23,568 nt of DNA from an uncultured Collinsella sp. (GCA_958405565.1 CATYEN010000036.1:1-23568); one strand, 5' to 3'. Numbered from the stretch's first letter, positions 1 to 6,763 are shown. Notes: generated from the sequence alone by a model not told the origin. Numbers and translations are program-made.

Positions 1-1188
1 CCGGGCTACCGCACCGGCTGCAAGGTCGCCGTCATGGACGAGACCGGCAAGCTGCTCGACCACGGCGTGGTCTACCCCACCAAGCCGCGCCACGACGTCG
101 CCGGCACCAAGCGCGAGCTCGCCCGCCTCGTCAAGAAGGACAGCGTCAACACCATCGTCATCGGCAACGGCACCGCCAGCCGCGAGACCGAGGAAGTCGT
201 CTCGGAGTTTATTGCCGAGCAGGCGCCCAGCCTTCGCTACACCATCGTCAACGAGGCGGGCGCGTCGGTGTACTCCGCCTCCGAGCTCGCGAGCCAGGAG
301 TATCCCGATCTGGATGTCACCGTACGTGGCGCCATGAGCCTGGGCCGCCGTCTGCAAGACCCGCTGGCAGAGCTCGTCAAGATTCCGCCCCAGTCCATCG
401 GCGTTGGCCAGTACCAGCACGACCTTGACCAGGCCGAGCTTTCGCGCACCTTGGGCCACGTGGTGGAAGACGTCGTCAACCGTGTGGGCGTCGACGTCAA
501 CACCGCGAGCGCAAGCCTGCTGGGCTACGTGTCGGGCATTACGCCGAGCGTAGCCAAAAACATCGTGGCCTACCGCGAGGAAAACGGCGCCTTTACCGAT
601 CGCCGCCAGCTCAAGAAGGTCCCCAAGCTGGGACCCAAGGCGTACCTCAACGCCGCAGGTTTCCTGCGCATCAGCGGCGGCAAGAACCCGCTCGACGCGA
701 CAAGCGTCCACCCCGAAAGCTACGAGGTGGCCACGGCCGTCCTGGAGCGCGCCGGCGTTGCGGCAAGCGAGCTCAGCCGCGGCGGCGTGCCCGATATCGA
801 GCGCCGCCTGGGCAGCATCTCGGCGCTGGCAAGCGACCTGGACTGCGGCACCCTCACGCTCATCGACATCGTCAACGAGCTCAAGAAGCCCGGTCGCGAC
901 CCGCGCGACGACGCGCCCGAGGTAGTCTTTAGCCGCTCGGCGCTTTCGATCGACGACCTGGAGCCCGGCATGGAACTCAAGGGCACGGTGCGCAACGTCG
1001 TCGACTTTGGCGCCTTCGTCGACGTGGGCGTGCACCAGGACGGCCTCGTACACATCTCCAAGCTCGCCAACCGCTTCGTCAAGCACCCGAGCGACGTGGT
1101 GCGCGTCGGTGACACGGTCAAGGTGTGGGTCGAAAAGGTCGATCGCGACCGCAAGAAGATCTCCCTCACCATGGTGCAGGGGAAGTAA
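1..1188 (+). CDS. tex: Tex-family RNA-binding transcription accessory protein, 3' part
   Basis: The gene is cut by the left edge of the window. The frame is open from base 1, starting with PGYRTGCKVAVMD, and gives 395 codons of a protein usually about 700-780 aa long. Seen in order: the end of the YqgF/RNase H-like domain (IVIGNGTASRETE), a helix-hairpin-helix region (VDVNTASASLLGYVSGI, then VPKLGPKAYLNAAGF), and a C-terminal S1 RNA-binding domain (GTVRNVVDFGAFVDVGVHQDG with VHISKLANRFV). This domain order is typical of Tex, a cytoplasmic nucleic-acid-binding protein linked to transcription and RNA metabolism. The ATG at base 34 is an internal methionine, not the start. The gene ends with TAA after the S1 domain, and a hairpin-rich stretch follows. 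The family assignment is secure; the biochemical role of the family is only partly known. Confidence 0.95.
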   Translation, partial: PGYRTGCKVAVMDETGKLLDHGVVYPTKPRHDVAGTKRELARLVKKDSVNTIVIGNGTASRETEEVVSEFIAEQAPSLRYTIVNEAGASVYSASELASQEYPDLDVTVRGAMSLGRRLQDPLAELVKIPPQSIGVGQYQHDLDQAELSRTLGHVVEDVVNRVGVDVNTASASLLGYVSGITPSVAKNIVAYREENGAFTDRRQLKKVPKLGPKAYLNAAGFLRISGGKNPLDATSVHPESYEVATAVLERAGVAASELSRGGVPDIERRLGSISALASDLDCGTLTLIDIVNELKKPGRDPRDDAPEVVFSRSALSIDDLEPGMELKGTVRNVVDFGAFVDVGVHQDGLVHISKLANRFVKHPSDVVRVGDTVKVWVEKVDRDRKKISLTMVQGK

Positions 1189-1202
1189 ACCGCCAAAGCA
1201 AG

Positions 1203-1408
1203 GGTACCCCCTGTAGCAGCGTGCAAAATCGCGAGTATTCTGCAATTTCCGCCGTTCCGTATGCCCCTCAGAGACGAAAAAGCAAGAAACAGCCCCCGTT
1301 TTAGCGTCATCAGAGCCAAAACGGGGGCTGTTCCATGCTTCACCCAGCTGGTAAAAGCCTTTACCTTGCTGAATACTCTCAATTTTGCACGGCGCAGGCG
1401 GGGGTACC
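1203..1408. repeat. 206-bp element with 43-bp imperfect terminal inverted repeats
   Basis: Bases 1203-1245 and the reverse complement of 1366-1408 share ggtaccccc, gc, cgtgcaaaat, gagtattc and gcaa in the same order and spacing, with about ten mismatches over 43 positions and no gaps. A 15-bp perfect hairpin sits inside (1288-1332). The whole stretch could fold into one long nested structure. No open frame of note lies inside and no target-site duplication is obvious. It may be a non-autonomous palindromic (MITE-like) element or a structured intergenic repeat. The arms are seen directly; the nature of the element is inference. Confidence 0.6.
1288..1332. terminator. 15-bp perfect hairpin between tex and the transaldolase gene
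   Basis: Arm aacagcccccgtttt (1288-1302) pairs perfectly with 1318-1332 around a 15-nt loop. Read on the minus strand, a T-rich run (ttgctttttcg) follows a few bases after the stem. Read on the plus strand there is no T run. It could stop transcription arriving from the minus-strand transaldolase, or from tex. It is also the core of the larger inverted repeat at 1203-1408. Confidence 0.5.
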
Positions 1409-1415
1409 TTTGTCC

Positions 1416-1431
1416 ACGGCAGGATATGGAA
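1416..1431. repeat. 16-bp direct repeat of the transaldolase 3' end (second copy 1572-1587)
   Basis: The 16-mer acggcaggatatggaa occurs at 1416-1431 and again at 1572-1587. The second copy overlaps the stop codon and last codons of the minus-strand transaldolase gene. The copies bracket the palindrome at 1468-1539. Sequence beyond the 16-mer differs, so this is a short duplication or a relic, not a second gene. Confidence 0.6.
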
Positions 1432-1467
1432 GCCTATCACCAACCTACCGGCAAGTTCGTGTCGGCA

Positions 1468-1539
1468 GCCCCGGCCTTTCCTTTGCCTAGCGCGACCCTC
1501 GCGAAGCGCGTGAGCGATAGGGAAAGGAAAGGCCGGGGC
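1468..1539. repeat. 72-bp palindrome with a 17-bp perfect stem
   Basis: Arm gccccggcctttccttt (1468-1484) pairs perfectly with 1523-1539. The 38-nt interior is also partly self-complementary (cctag/gcg motifs). It lies 30 bp past the stop codon of the minus-strand transaldolase, so it may act as that gene's 3' hairpin. It has no T run, and its length is more like a dispersed palindromic repeat than a simple terminator. Confidence 0.6.
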
Positions 1540-1569
1540 GAACAACCCGCGATGTAGTCAGCGTTCGCG

Positions 1570-2274
1570 TTACGGCAGGATATGGAAACCGAGCGAGGCG
1601 ATATCCTTGGCAAAACCGCGCACGGTATCGAGCGAGACCTCGTACGGGTCACGGCCGATGTTCTTACGCTTGGCCAGGATGCTGTTGGGCACCGTGATGA
1701 TCTGGCAACCGCATCCTTCCGCCTGGTAAATATTGATAAGCTCACGCGTGGACGCCCACAGGACCTCGCAGTTGGGCTTGGCGGCGGCCTTCTTCACCGA
1801 CTCCGTCATAAACGGAATGGGATCGACGCCGGTGTCAGCGATACGGCCGGCAAAGAGCGAGATGATGGACGGCGTCTCGGCATCAACGGCCTCGACCATC
1901 TCGTCGACCTGCGTAGGCGTAAAGATGGTGGTGACGTTGACCTTGATGCCATCGGCCGAAAGCTTGCGCACCAGCTCGGCGGTGGACTCGCCCTTGGTAG
2001 TCACGCACGGAATCTTGACGTAGACGTTCTCGGCCCAGGTAGCGATCTCGCGGGCCTCGACCTCCATGGTCTCGACGTCGTCGGCAAAGACCTCAAACGA
2101 GACGGACACATCGGTGATGTGGGCCAGGACCTCCTTGGCAAACGCGCGGTAATCCGTCACGCCGCCCTTCTTCATAAGGGACGGGTTGGTCGTGAAACCC
2201 TGAACGTTGCCGTTCTCGTACATGTCGAGCATGCCCTCGAGGTTTGCACCGTCAGCGAACACCTTGATTGCCAT
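1570..2274 (-). CDS. Transaldolase / fructose-6-phosphate aldolase-like enzyme (copy 1)
   Basis: A 234-aa class I aldolase of the small transaldolase (FSA/TalC-like) family, cytoplasmic. The family makes or breaks C-C bonds between dihydroxyacetone-type donors and aldehyde phosphates. Seen: the N-terminal FADGANLEG motif, GFTTNPSLM (residues 26-34), Schiff-base lysine K87 in YVKIP, GIKVNVTTIF, and FAGRIADTGVDP near the active-site mouth. The start was set at 2274, where AAGGA lies 9-10 bases upstream. An in-frame ATG at 2298 has no ribosome binding site. A terminator (2507-2540) separates it from the PTS gene upstream, so it probably has its own promoter in the 320-bp gap. It is about 80% identical by hand alignment to the enzyme encoded at 4868-5578. 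The exact reaction (transaldolase versus F6P aldolase) cannot be told from sequence alone. Confidence 0.9.
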   Translation of the reverse strand: MAIKVFADGANLEGMLDMYENGNVQGFTTNPSLMKKGGVTDYRAFAKEVLAHITDVSVSFEVFADDVETMEVEAREIATWAENVYVKIPCVTTKGESTAELVRKLSADGIKVNVTTIFTPTQVDEMVEAVDAETPSIISLFAGRIADTGVDPIPFMTESVKKAAAKPNCEVLWASTRELINIYQAEGCGCQIITVPNSILAKRKNIGRDPYEVSLDTVRGFAKDIASLGFHILP

Positions 2275-2597
2275 CTGCCTGATTCCTTTCGTTAGCATAC
2301 GGCCGATAAACTGCTAAACACTTTACCTACGTTTATCAAGGCGTGAGCTGCGGGTTTTCATCTTCTCGGCGAACGGTTTTGCAGTTTTACCATTTTTATA
2401 TCGACACCCCAGCGGCAAAACGTTTTTGCTGATCATCGCGGTTGATTCCGTTCGCGGCGCAGAGACAGCGCTTCACCGGTACGTTTTCACAACCACTCCA
2501 AAACAAAAGCGGTGACGCCTCATTTGAGACGCCACCGCTTCCGTGTAGGAGCCGGTTATCGGAGCTCCGCCCGATTAGGGCTTAACGTATGCCTGGA
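2275..2597 (-). promoter_or_regulatory. Leader and promoter region of transaldolase copy 1
   Basis: This 323-bp gap holds no credible gene. Its right part contains the terminator for the PTS EIIC gene (2507-2540). Its left part, about 2299-2420, is A+T-rich for this genome and should carry the promoter of the minus-strand transaldolase. No -35/-10 pair stands out clearly: ttgata (minus strand, near 2335) is a weak -35 candidate. Confidence 0.35.
2507..2540 (-). terminator. Intrinsic terminator after the PTS EIIC gene
   Basis: aagcggtg (2507-2514) pairs with caccgctt (2533-2540). The interior palindrome ctca-tt-tgag extends the stem with two mismatches. On the minus strand the stem is followed by ttttgtttt. 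It lies about 60 bp after the EIIC stop codon and separates the PTS cluster from transaldolase copy 1. Confidence 0.8.
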
Positions 2598-3989
2598 TTA
2601 CTCTTCCTCAACGTGGTTAATCACAGCACCCTTGGTGTGGATGAAGTTGGGGACGAAGGCGACGATCAGAAGGACAGCAAGAATCGCGTAGACACCGGTG
2701 GTACCGAAGGCCTCGGCAGCGCGGCCAAGCGTAATACCAATGACGGAGAAATCGAAGTCGCCGAACGTAGTGTTCTTGAAGCCAAAGACGTCAAGAACGG
2801 GCAGGAGCAGGGCCGGGGCAAAGGTGATGAGCAGGCCGTTGACGAAAGCGCCAAGAGCTGCGCCCTTGCGACCGCCGGTAGCATTGCCGTAGATGCCTGC
2901 GGTAGCACCGCAGAAGAAGTGAGGAACCATGCCCGGGATGATGAAGATGCCCAGGGTAGCGCCCACGATGAACATACCGACCACGCCACCGATAAAGGAA
3001 GCGACAAAGCCGAGGATGACGGCGGTGGGAGCATAGGGGAAGAAGACGGCGCAGTCGACGGCGGGGATGGCACCGGGGATCAGCTTGTTGGAGATGCCCT
3101 GGAAAGCCGGGACCAGGTCGGCAAGGATCATACGAACGCCGTTATAGACGATGGTGACACCAACGGCAAAGGACAGGGCACAGGTCAGGGCATAGACAAT
3201 CACGTTGTCGCCGCCAGCGGTCTTGGTGACGACCGCAGGATCTGCGATGTAAGCGGCGAAAGCGGTAACCAGGTAGAAGAAGGCCATGGTAAGAGCCGTG
3301 GAGATGGTAGTGTCGCGCAGGAAGGCGAACTTCTCGGGAACCTCGATCTTCTCGGTGCTGTTCTCCTCGGCGTCCTTAGCAAAAAGCGTACCGACTGCAG
3401 CGGAGATGTAATAGGCGAGTGAACCGAAGTGGCCCATGGCGATTTCATCGCCATCGGTAACCTTCTCGGTGAAACGCTGACCAACGGCGGGAAGCATAGC
3501 GCTCACGAGGCCCAGGAACATGCCGCCCACGATGACAAGCTGGACATCCTGGAAGCCAGATGCCTGCAGAACGGCAGACAGCAGGCAGGCCATAAACATG
3601 CTGTGATGGCCCGTCAGGAAGATGTACTTAAACTTGGTAAAGCGGGCAATGATAATGTTCACGACATAGCCGAGAATCAGGATCATCATGGTCTGAACGC
3701 CGAGGACGCTCTGAGCCATCGAAACAACGACCTCGTTGTTGGGCACGACGCCGGTGATGTGGAAACCGGTCTCGATGAAGGTACCCAGCGGAGCAAGGTT
3801 CTCCTGAACAACAGCGGCGCCGGCGGACAGCATGATGTAACCAAGAATGGGCTTCAGGGTGCCCGTCATCACCTTGTGGGCAGGACGCTTAAGCGCGACA
3901 AGGCCCACAAAGGCAAATAGACCCATAATCCACGCTGGCTTGGTCAGAATCGATTGGATAAACTCAAGTATGGGAAGGATGGCTTGCAT
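2598..3989 (-). CDS. PTS ascorbate-type (UlaA/SgaT family) EIIC permease
   Basis: A 463-aa integral membrane protein, close to the roughly 465 aa of E. coli UlaA. It forms the sugar channel of a phosphotransferase system and works with the EIIB and EIIA encoded just upstream. Seen: about ten or eleven hydrophobic segments, the N-terminal ILEFIQSILTKPAWIMGL, LTGHHSMFMACLLSAVLQ, a PAVDCAVFFPYAPTAVILGF region and a GNATGGRKGAALGAFVNG loop typical of the UlaA/SgaT family. The start is at 3989 because AAGGA lies 7 bases upstream; an in-frame ATG at 4034 lacks a ribosome binding site. Family membership does not prove ascorbate as substrate: the lactonase, decarboxylase and epimerase genes of the ula pathway are not in view, and transaldolase-like enzymes take their place. 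Confidence 0.92.
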   Translation of the reverse strand: MQAILPILEFIQSILTKPAWIMGLFAFVGLVALKRPAHKVMTGTLKPILGYIMLSAGAAVVQENLAPLGTFIETGFHITGVVPNNEVVVSMAQSVLGVQTMMILILGYVVNIIIARFTKFKYIFLTGHHSMFMACLLSAVLQASGFQDVQLVIVGGMFLGLVSAMLPAVGQRFTEKVTDGDEIAMGHFGSLAYYISAAVGTLFAKDAEENSTEKIEVPEKFAFLRDTTISTALTMAFFYLVTAFAAYIADPAVVTKTAGGDNVIVYALTCALSFAVGVTIVYNGVRMILADLVPAFQGISNKLIPGAIPAVDCAVFFPYAPTAVILGFVASFIGGVVGMFIVGATLGIFIIPGMVPHFFCGATAGIYGNATGGRKGAALGAFVNGLLITFAPALLLPVLDVFGFKNTTFGDFDFSVIGITLGRAAEAFGTTGVYAILAVLLIVAFVPNFIHTKGAVINHVEEE

Positions 3990-4013
3990 CTGCGCTTCCT
4001 TTCTCTCTAACGT

Positions 4014-4046
4014 GGGCGCGTTTCCCTCTTCCACAGGGAACCGCCC
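4014..4046. other. Intercistronic hairpin between EIIB and EIIC genes
   Basis: On the minus strand gggcgg-ttccct (4046-4035) can pair with agggaaa-cgcgccc (4027-4014) with a small bulge, preceded by six A. It lies between the EIIB stop and the EIIC ribosome binding site. It may protect or process the mRNA. On the plus strand the same stem is followed by six T and would look like a terminator, but no plus-strand gene is upstream of it. Confidence 0.4.
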
Positions 4047-4060
4047 TTTTTTGTGCCGCT

Positions 4061-4336
4061 TTAGGCGTTAGCGGCGGCCGCCTTGATTGCCTCGAGGGCG
4101 TCTTCGCGGATCTTCTTCTTGTTCACATAGCTGCGAACGATCACAACGTTGCCGTGGAGCTCGGGGGCGAGTTCTTTAACGGTGATGAACAGATCCGGAT
4201 TTGCGGAAGAAGCACCGTTCAGGTCCATAGACTCAACGTCGGCCTTGATGCCCTCCTCCTCGCAAAGCTCCTCGACTTTGCCAGCGAGCATCAGGCTGGA
4301 CCCGATGCCGTTTCCGCATACGGTGATGATATGCAT
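4061..4336 (-). CDS. PTS EIIB protein, ascorbate/galactitol type
   Basis: A 91-aa cytoplasmic phosphocarrier. The P-loop CGNGIGSSLM begins at C7, the cysteine that accepts phosphate from EIIA and passes it to the sugar. The length matches stand-alone SgaB/UlaB or GatB proteins (about 90-100 aa). A strong ribosome binding site (GAGAGGAAGG) precedes the ATG. It sits between the EIIA gene (75-bp gap) and the EIIC gene (71-bp gap), so the three form one complete split permease. The C-terminus ends in a short alanine- and lysine-rich helix. Confidence 0.9.
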   Translation of the reverse strand: MHIITVCGNGIGSSLMLAGKVEELCEEEGIKADVESMDLNGASSANPDLFITVKELAPELHGNVVIVRSYVNKKKIREDALEAIKAAAANA

Positions 4337-4383
4337 GGCAACCTTCCTCTCCTACACGTGACGGTTTTCCGTCTATCCAAAAG

Positions 4384-4399
4384 CGGCGACGCATCGCCG
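4384..4399 (-). other. Short hairpin between EIIA and EIIB genes
   Basis: cggcga (4384-4389) pairs with tcgccg (4394-4399) around a 4-nt loop. On the minus strand it is followed by cttttgg. It lies 12 bp after the EIIA stop and may cause partial termination or set the EIIA:EIIB ratio. The role is inference. Confidence 0.35.
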
Positions 4400-4411
4400 T
4401 GCCATTAAGGC

Positions 4412-4858
4412 CTAAAAGAATGAACGCATGGTCTCCAAAACCTGCTCGGGCGCATCGCATGCGCTGAGCTTGGCAACGCAGTCCTCGTCCTCGAACATCT
4501 GCGAAAGCTCCGCCAAGCAGCCAAGATGAGCCTTGGGGTCGGGTGCGCAAATACCCACGAGCACGTGAACCGGATCGAAATCCTCGTGTCCAAACGCAAT
4601 GGCAGGGTCAAGCGTGACGATACAGATCCCCGCTTCACTCACATTGCCATCTGCCTGAGCGTGGGGCATGGCGATGCCCTCTTCCAAGACCATATAGGGG
4701 CCGAATTTGTGAACCGATGAAATCATGGCGTCAACATAGCTCTGGTCGCATTTGCCAGCGTCTACGAGCAACTTACCGCATGCCTTGATCGCTTCCTCCC
4801 AGTCGGAGGCCTCGACGTGGCAGGCAATAAGCTCGGGCTTAAGAAGATCGGTCAGCAT
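4412..4858 (-). CDS. PTS EIIA protein (fructose/mannitol-type fold, UlaC-like)
   Basis: A 148-aa cytoplasmic phosphocarrier of the PTS_EIIA type 2 family. H66 in GIAMPHAQADGNV is the residue expected to take phosphate from HPr and pass it to the EIIB cysteine. VLEEGIAMPHA and LVGICAPDPKAHLGCLAELSQMF match the family pattern. The start at 4858 has GGGGA 5 bases upstream. It begins only 9 bp after the stop of the transaldolase gene (4868-5578), so the two are almost certainly co-transcribed, with the aldolase first and then EIIA, EIIB and EIIC. Confidence 0.9.
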   Translation of the reverse strand: MLTDLLKPELIACHVEASDWEEAIKACGKLLVDAGKCDQSYVDAMISSVHKFGPYMVLEEGIAMPHAQADGNVSEAGICIVTLDPAIAFGHEDFDPVHVLVGICAPDPKAHLGCLAELSQMFEDEDCVAKLSACDAPEQVLETMRSFF

Positions 4859-4867
4859 GCTCGTCCC

Positions 4868-5578
4868 CTACTCCTCGGGCAGGATATGAAAACCAAGCGC
4901 CTGAATGTCGCGGGCAAAGCCCTTGACCGTATCAAGCGAGTACTCAAGCAAATCTTTCCCGAAATTCTTGCGTTTGGCAAGAAGGGCATTGGGGACCGTA
5001 ATGATCTGGCATCCAACGGACTCCGCCTGGAAGATATTGAGGACCTCGCGCGTAGACGCCCAGAGAACCTCGGCAGCAGGCTTAACGGCAGCCTTCTTTA
5101 CGGACTCCGCCATGAGGGGCAGCGGATCGACGCCGGTATCGGCAATGCGACCGGCAAAGATGGACAGAATAGAGGGGGTCTCAGCAGAGACGGCATCGAC
5201 AAACTCGTCGACCTGCTCGGGCGTGAAGATAGTGGTGACATTCACCTTGATGCCGTCGGCAGAAAGGCGCTTGACCAGCGCGGCAGTGGACTCACCCTTG
5301 GTGTTGAGCGCCGGGATCTTAACGTAGACGTTGTCTGCCCAGGTTGCGATCTCGCGAGCCTCGGCTTCCATACCCGCCTCGTCGTCGGCGAATACCTCAA
5401 AAGAGACCGACACATCAGTAATGTGCTCAAGAACCGTCTTGGCAAAAGCGCGGTAGTCGGTCACGCCGCCGGCCTTCATAAGGGAAGGATTGGTCGTGAA
5501 GCCCTGAACGTTGCCATTGTCATGCATGTCAAGCATACCCTCGAGGTTAGCGCCGTCGGCAAACACCTTGATCGCCAT
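4868..5578 (-). CDS. Transaldolase / fructose-6-phosphate aldolase-like enzyme (copy 2)
   Basis: A 236-aa enzyme of the same small transaldolase family as the product of 1570-2274, about 80% identical over the full length, with two extra C-terminal glutamates. The same hallmarks are present: FADGANLEG, GFTTNPSLM, lysine K87 in YVKIP, GIKVNVTTIF and FAGRIADTGVDP. The start is at 5578, with AAGGA 6 bases upstream; an in-frame ATG at 5635 has no ribosome binding site. It is the first gene of the PTS operon and faces the DeoR-family gene across a 348-bp control region. Its place suggests that it acts on the phosphosugar delivered by the PTS, or on a downstream product. Differences between the copies cluster at residues 67-73, 90-92 and 168-190 rather than at the catalytic lysine. 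Confidence 0.9.
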   Translation of the reverse strand: MAIKVFADGANLEGMLDMHDNGNVQGFTTNPSLMKAGGVTDYRAFAKTVLEHITDVSVSFEVFADDEAGMEAEAREIATWADNVYVKIPALNTKGESTAALVKRLSADGIKVNVTTIFTPEQVDEFVDAVSAETPSILSIFAGRIADTGVDPLPLMAESVKKAAVKPAAEVLWASTREVLNIFQAESVGCQIITVPNALLAKRKNFGKDLLEYSLDTVKGFARDIQALGFHILPEE

Positions 5579-5926
5579 GTTCGGTCCTTTCTCATCTAAC
5601 ACTATTGCTATCGAAAGCCTTCTTCTTTGTTTCAAAAGCTTTTCGGTTTTCTTTTATAAACCATTTCAAAAGCTATCGAAAGCTCAATTGTCAACTTTCC
5701 GTGAACGGTCGAATATCGGGCGTGAACGTACTTCATTTGGGCGGCACCTTCAGAATGAGACTCTTTATAGCCCGTTTACGTGCGAACTATCTGCTACGCA
5801 TGCATTTGTGACATGCCATTCCGTTCTTTTGATTCATTCGAATTTGCCTTGTTCTTTTCATATCGATACGTTATATTTCGATTACGAAAGGCGCATCTTT
5901 TACCTTTTGTTCAAAAGGAGCGGCAT
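5579..5926. promoter_or_regulatory. Divergent control region between the PTS operon and the DeoR-family gene
   Basis: This 348-bp stretch is clearly richer in A+T than its neighbours and holds no gene. Repeats near the operon start are: gctatcgaaagc at 5607-5618 and 5672-5683, and tttcaaaagct at 5630-5640 and 5664-5674. Together they give an array of tcgaaag/ttcaaaag half-sites between 5607 and 5683, just upstream of the aldolase ribosome binding site on the minus strand. Such repeated TTTC/GAAA-type boxes are common as DeoR-family operators. Promoters for both directions must lie here, but no consensus pair is clear-cut. Confidence 0.6.
5876..5889. promoter_or_regulatory. Palindromic candidate operator upstream of the DeoR-family gene
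   Basis: tttcg-atta-cgaaa is a perfect 5+5 inverted repeat ending 24 bp before the ribosome binding site AAAGGAG of the regulator gene. It shares the tcgaaa core with the repeats at 5607-5683, which suggests autoregulation. This is inference from shared sequence. Confidence 0.45.
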
Positions 5927-6718
5927 ATGGCATCTACTTCAGACCTTTCACCGGCCGAGCGTCAGCGATTTATCATGAATTGGCTGGCCGAAAAGCCAAA
6001 TATCTCGGTATCCGACATCGTTCGCCGTTTTTCGGTTTCGGAAGTCACCGCACGACACGACCTCATCTCGCTGGAATCCGAAGGCAAGCTGCGTCGCGTA
6101 CGCGGCGGAGCGGTATCGCTTTCTCGCTCCAACGCAATCTCGTATCCCGAGGAGCGCATCAATGTCCAAGTCGAGGCCAAGGAAGCCATCGCCGCAACCG
6201 CAGCAACTCTTGTTGATGATGGCGATGTTCTGGTAATTGATATCGGCACCACAGGCTTTTACTTCGCTAAGGCCCTCATGGACAAGCGTGAGATCACCAT
6301 TATCACCGGCGATCTTGCAATCGCGAACTACGCCAGCTTCAATCTCCCCAATGCTTCGGTAGTGCTGCTGGGCGGCTCCGTGCGCAAGGGCCACCTCTAT
6401 CTCGCGGGCGCACTAACGCTCGACTGCATGAGCAAACTACATGCCGACAAGGCGTTTGTCAGTGCCGACGGATTCCACCCCGACCACGGTTTTACCGTCG
6501 AGCACGACTTCTCGGCCATGATCAAGCATATGTACCTTACCAACTCAAACCAGGGCTACATGATGGTTGACCAGGGAAAGTTCAATAAGACCAGTTTTTA
6601 TCAGTCCGCGCAGATCGATGACCTCGACGGCATCATCGTTGATGGAGACGACGAGGGCATCATGACGGCGGCGATCGAGAGCAGTCGCAGTCATCCCAAG
6701 CTCTATATTGCAAAATAG
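5927..6718 (+). CDS. DeoR-family transcriptional regulator of the PTS operon
   Basis: A 263-aa cytoplasmic DNA-binding protein. Residues about 9-60 form the DeoR winged helix-turn-helix (AERQRFIMNWLAEKPNISVS, then VSEVTARHDLISLESEGKLRRVRGGAV). Residues about 75-240 form the DeoRC sugar-phosphate-sensing domain (DVLVIDIGTTGFYFAKAL, IITGDLAIA, LLGGSVRKGHLYLAG, KAFVSADGFHPDHGFTVEH, VDQGKFNKTSF). The start at 5927 is fixed by AAAGGAG 6 bases upstream. The open frame extends to 5780, but that part is low-complexity and A+T-rich. It is divergent from the aldolase-PTS operon, so it is the obvious local repressor, probably released by a phosphosugar. The common DSGTT signature reads DIGTT here. Confidence 0.9.
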   Translation: MASTSDLSPAERQRFIMNWLAEKPNISVSDIVRRFSVSEVTARHDLISLESEGKLRRVRGGAVSLSRSNAISYPEERINVQVEAKEAIAATAATLVDDGDVLVIDIGTTGFYFAKALMDKREITIITGDLAIANYASFNLPNASVVLLGGSVRKGHLYLAGALTLDCMSKLHADKAFVSADGFHPDHGFTVEHDFSAMIKHMYLTNSNQGYMMVDQGKFNKTSFYQSAQIDDLDGIIVDGDDEGIMTAAIESSRSHPKLYIAK

Positions 6719-6727
6719 CTCAAATGA

Positions 6728-6756
6728 CCGGGTCGCCCCCACTGCGGGCGACCCGG
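6728..6756. terminator. Bidirectional terminator between the DeoR-family and HAD genes
   Basis: ccgggtcgccc (6728-6738) pairs perfectly with 6746-6756 around a 7-nt loop. On the plus strand the stem is followed by ccatttatt. It lies between two convergent genes, 10 bp after the regulator stop and 8 bp from the HAD stop, so it can serve both. Confidence 0.75.
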
Positions 6757-6763
6757 CCATTTA

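Noticed and set aside
1261..1557. 98-codon open frame between tex and the transaldolase gene
   Set aside because: It runs through both palindromic elements, has no ribosome binding site and no recognisable domain.
2589..3422. 277-codon open frame antisense to the PTS EIIC gene
   Set aside because: The Asp/Gly/Glu-rich low-complexity translation is typical of the complement of a hydrophobic membrane protein gene.
5780..5926. 49-residue N-terminal extension of the DeoR-family protein
   Set aside because: The extension is A+T-rich, Phe/Cys-rich and lies in the operator region. AAAGGAG before the ATG at 5927 fits the family's usual N-terminus.
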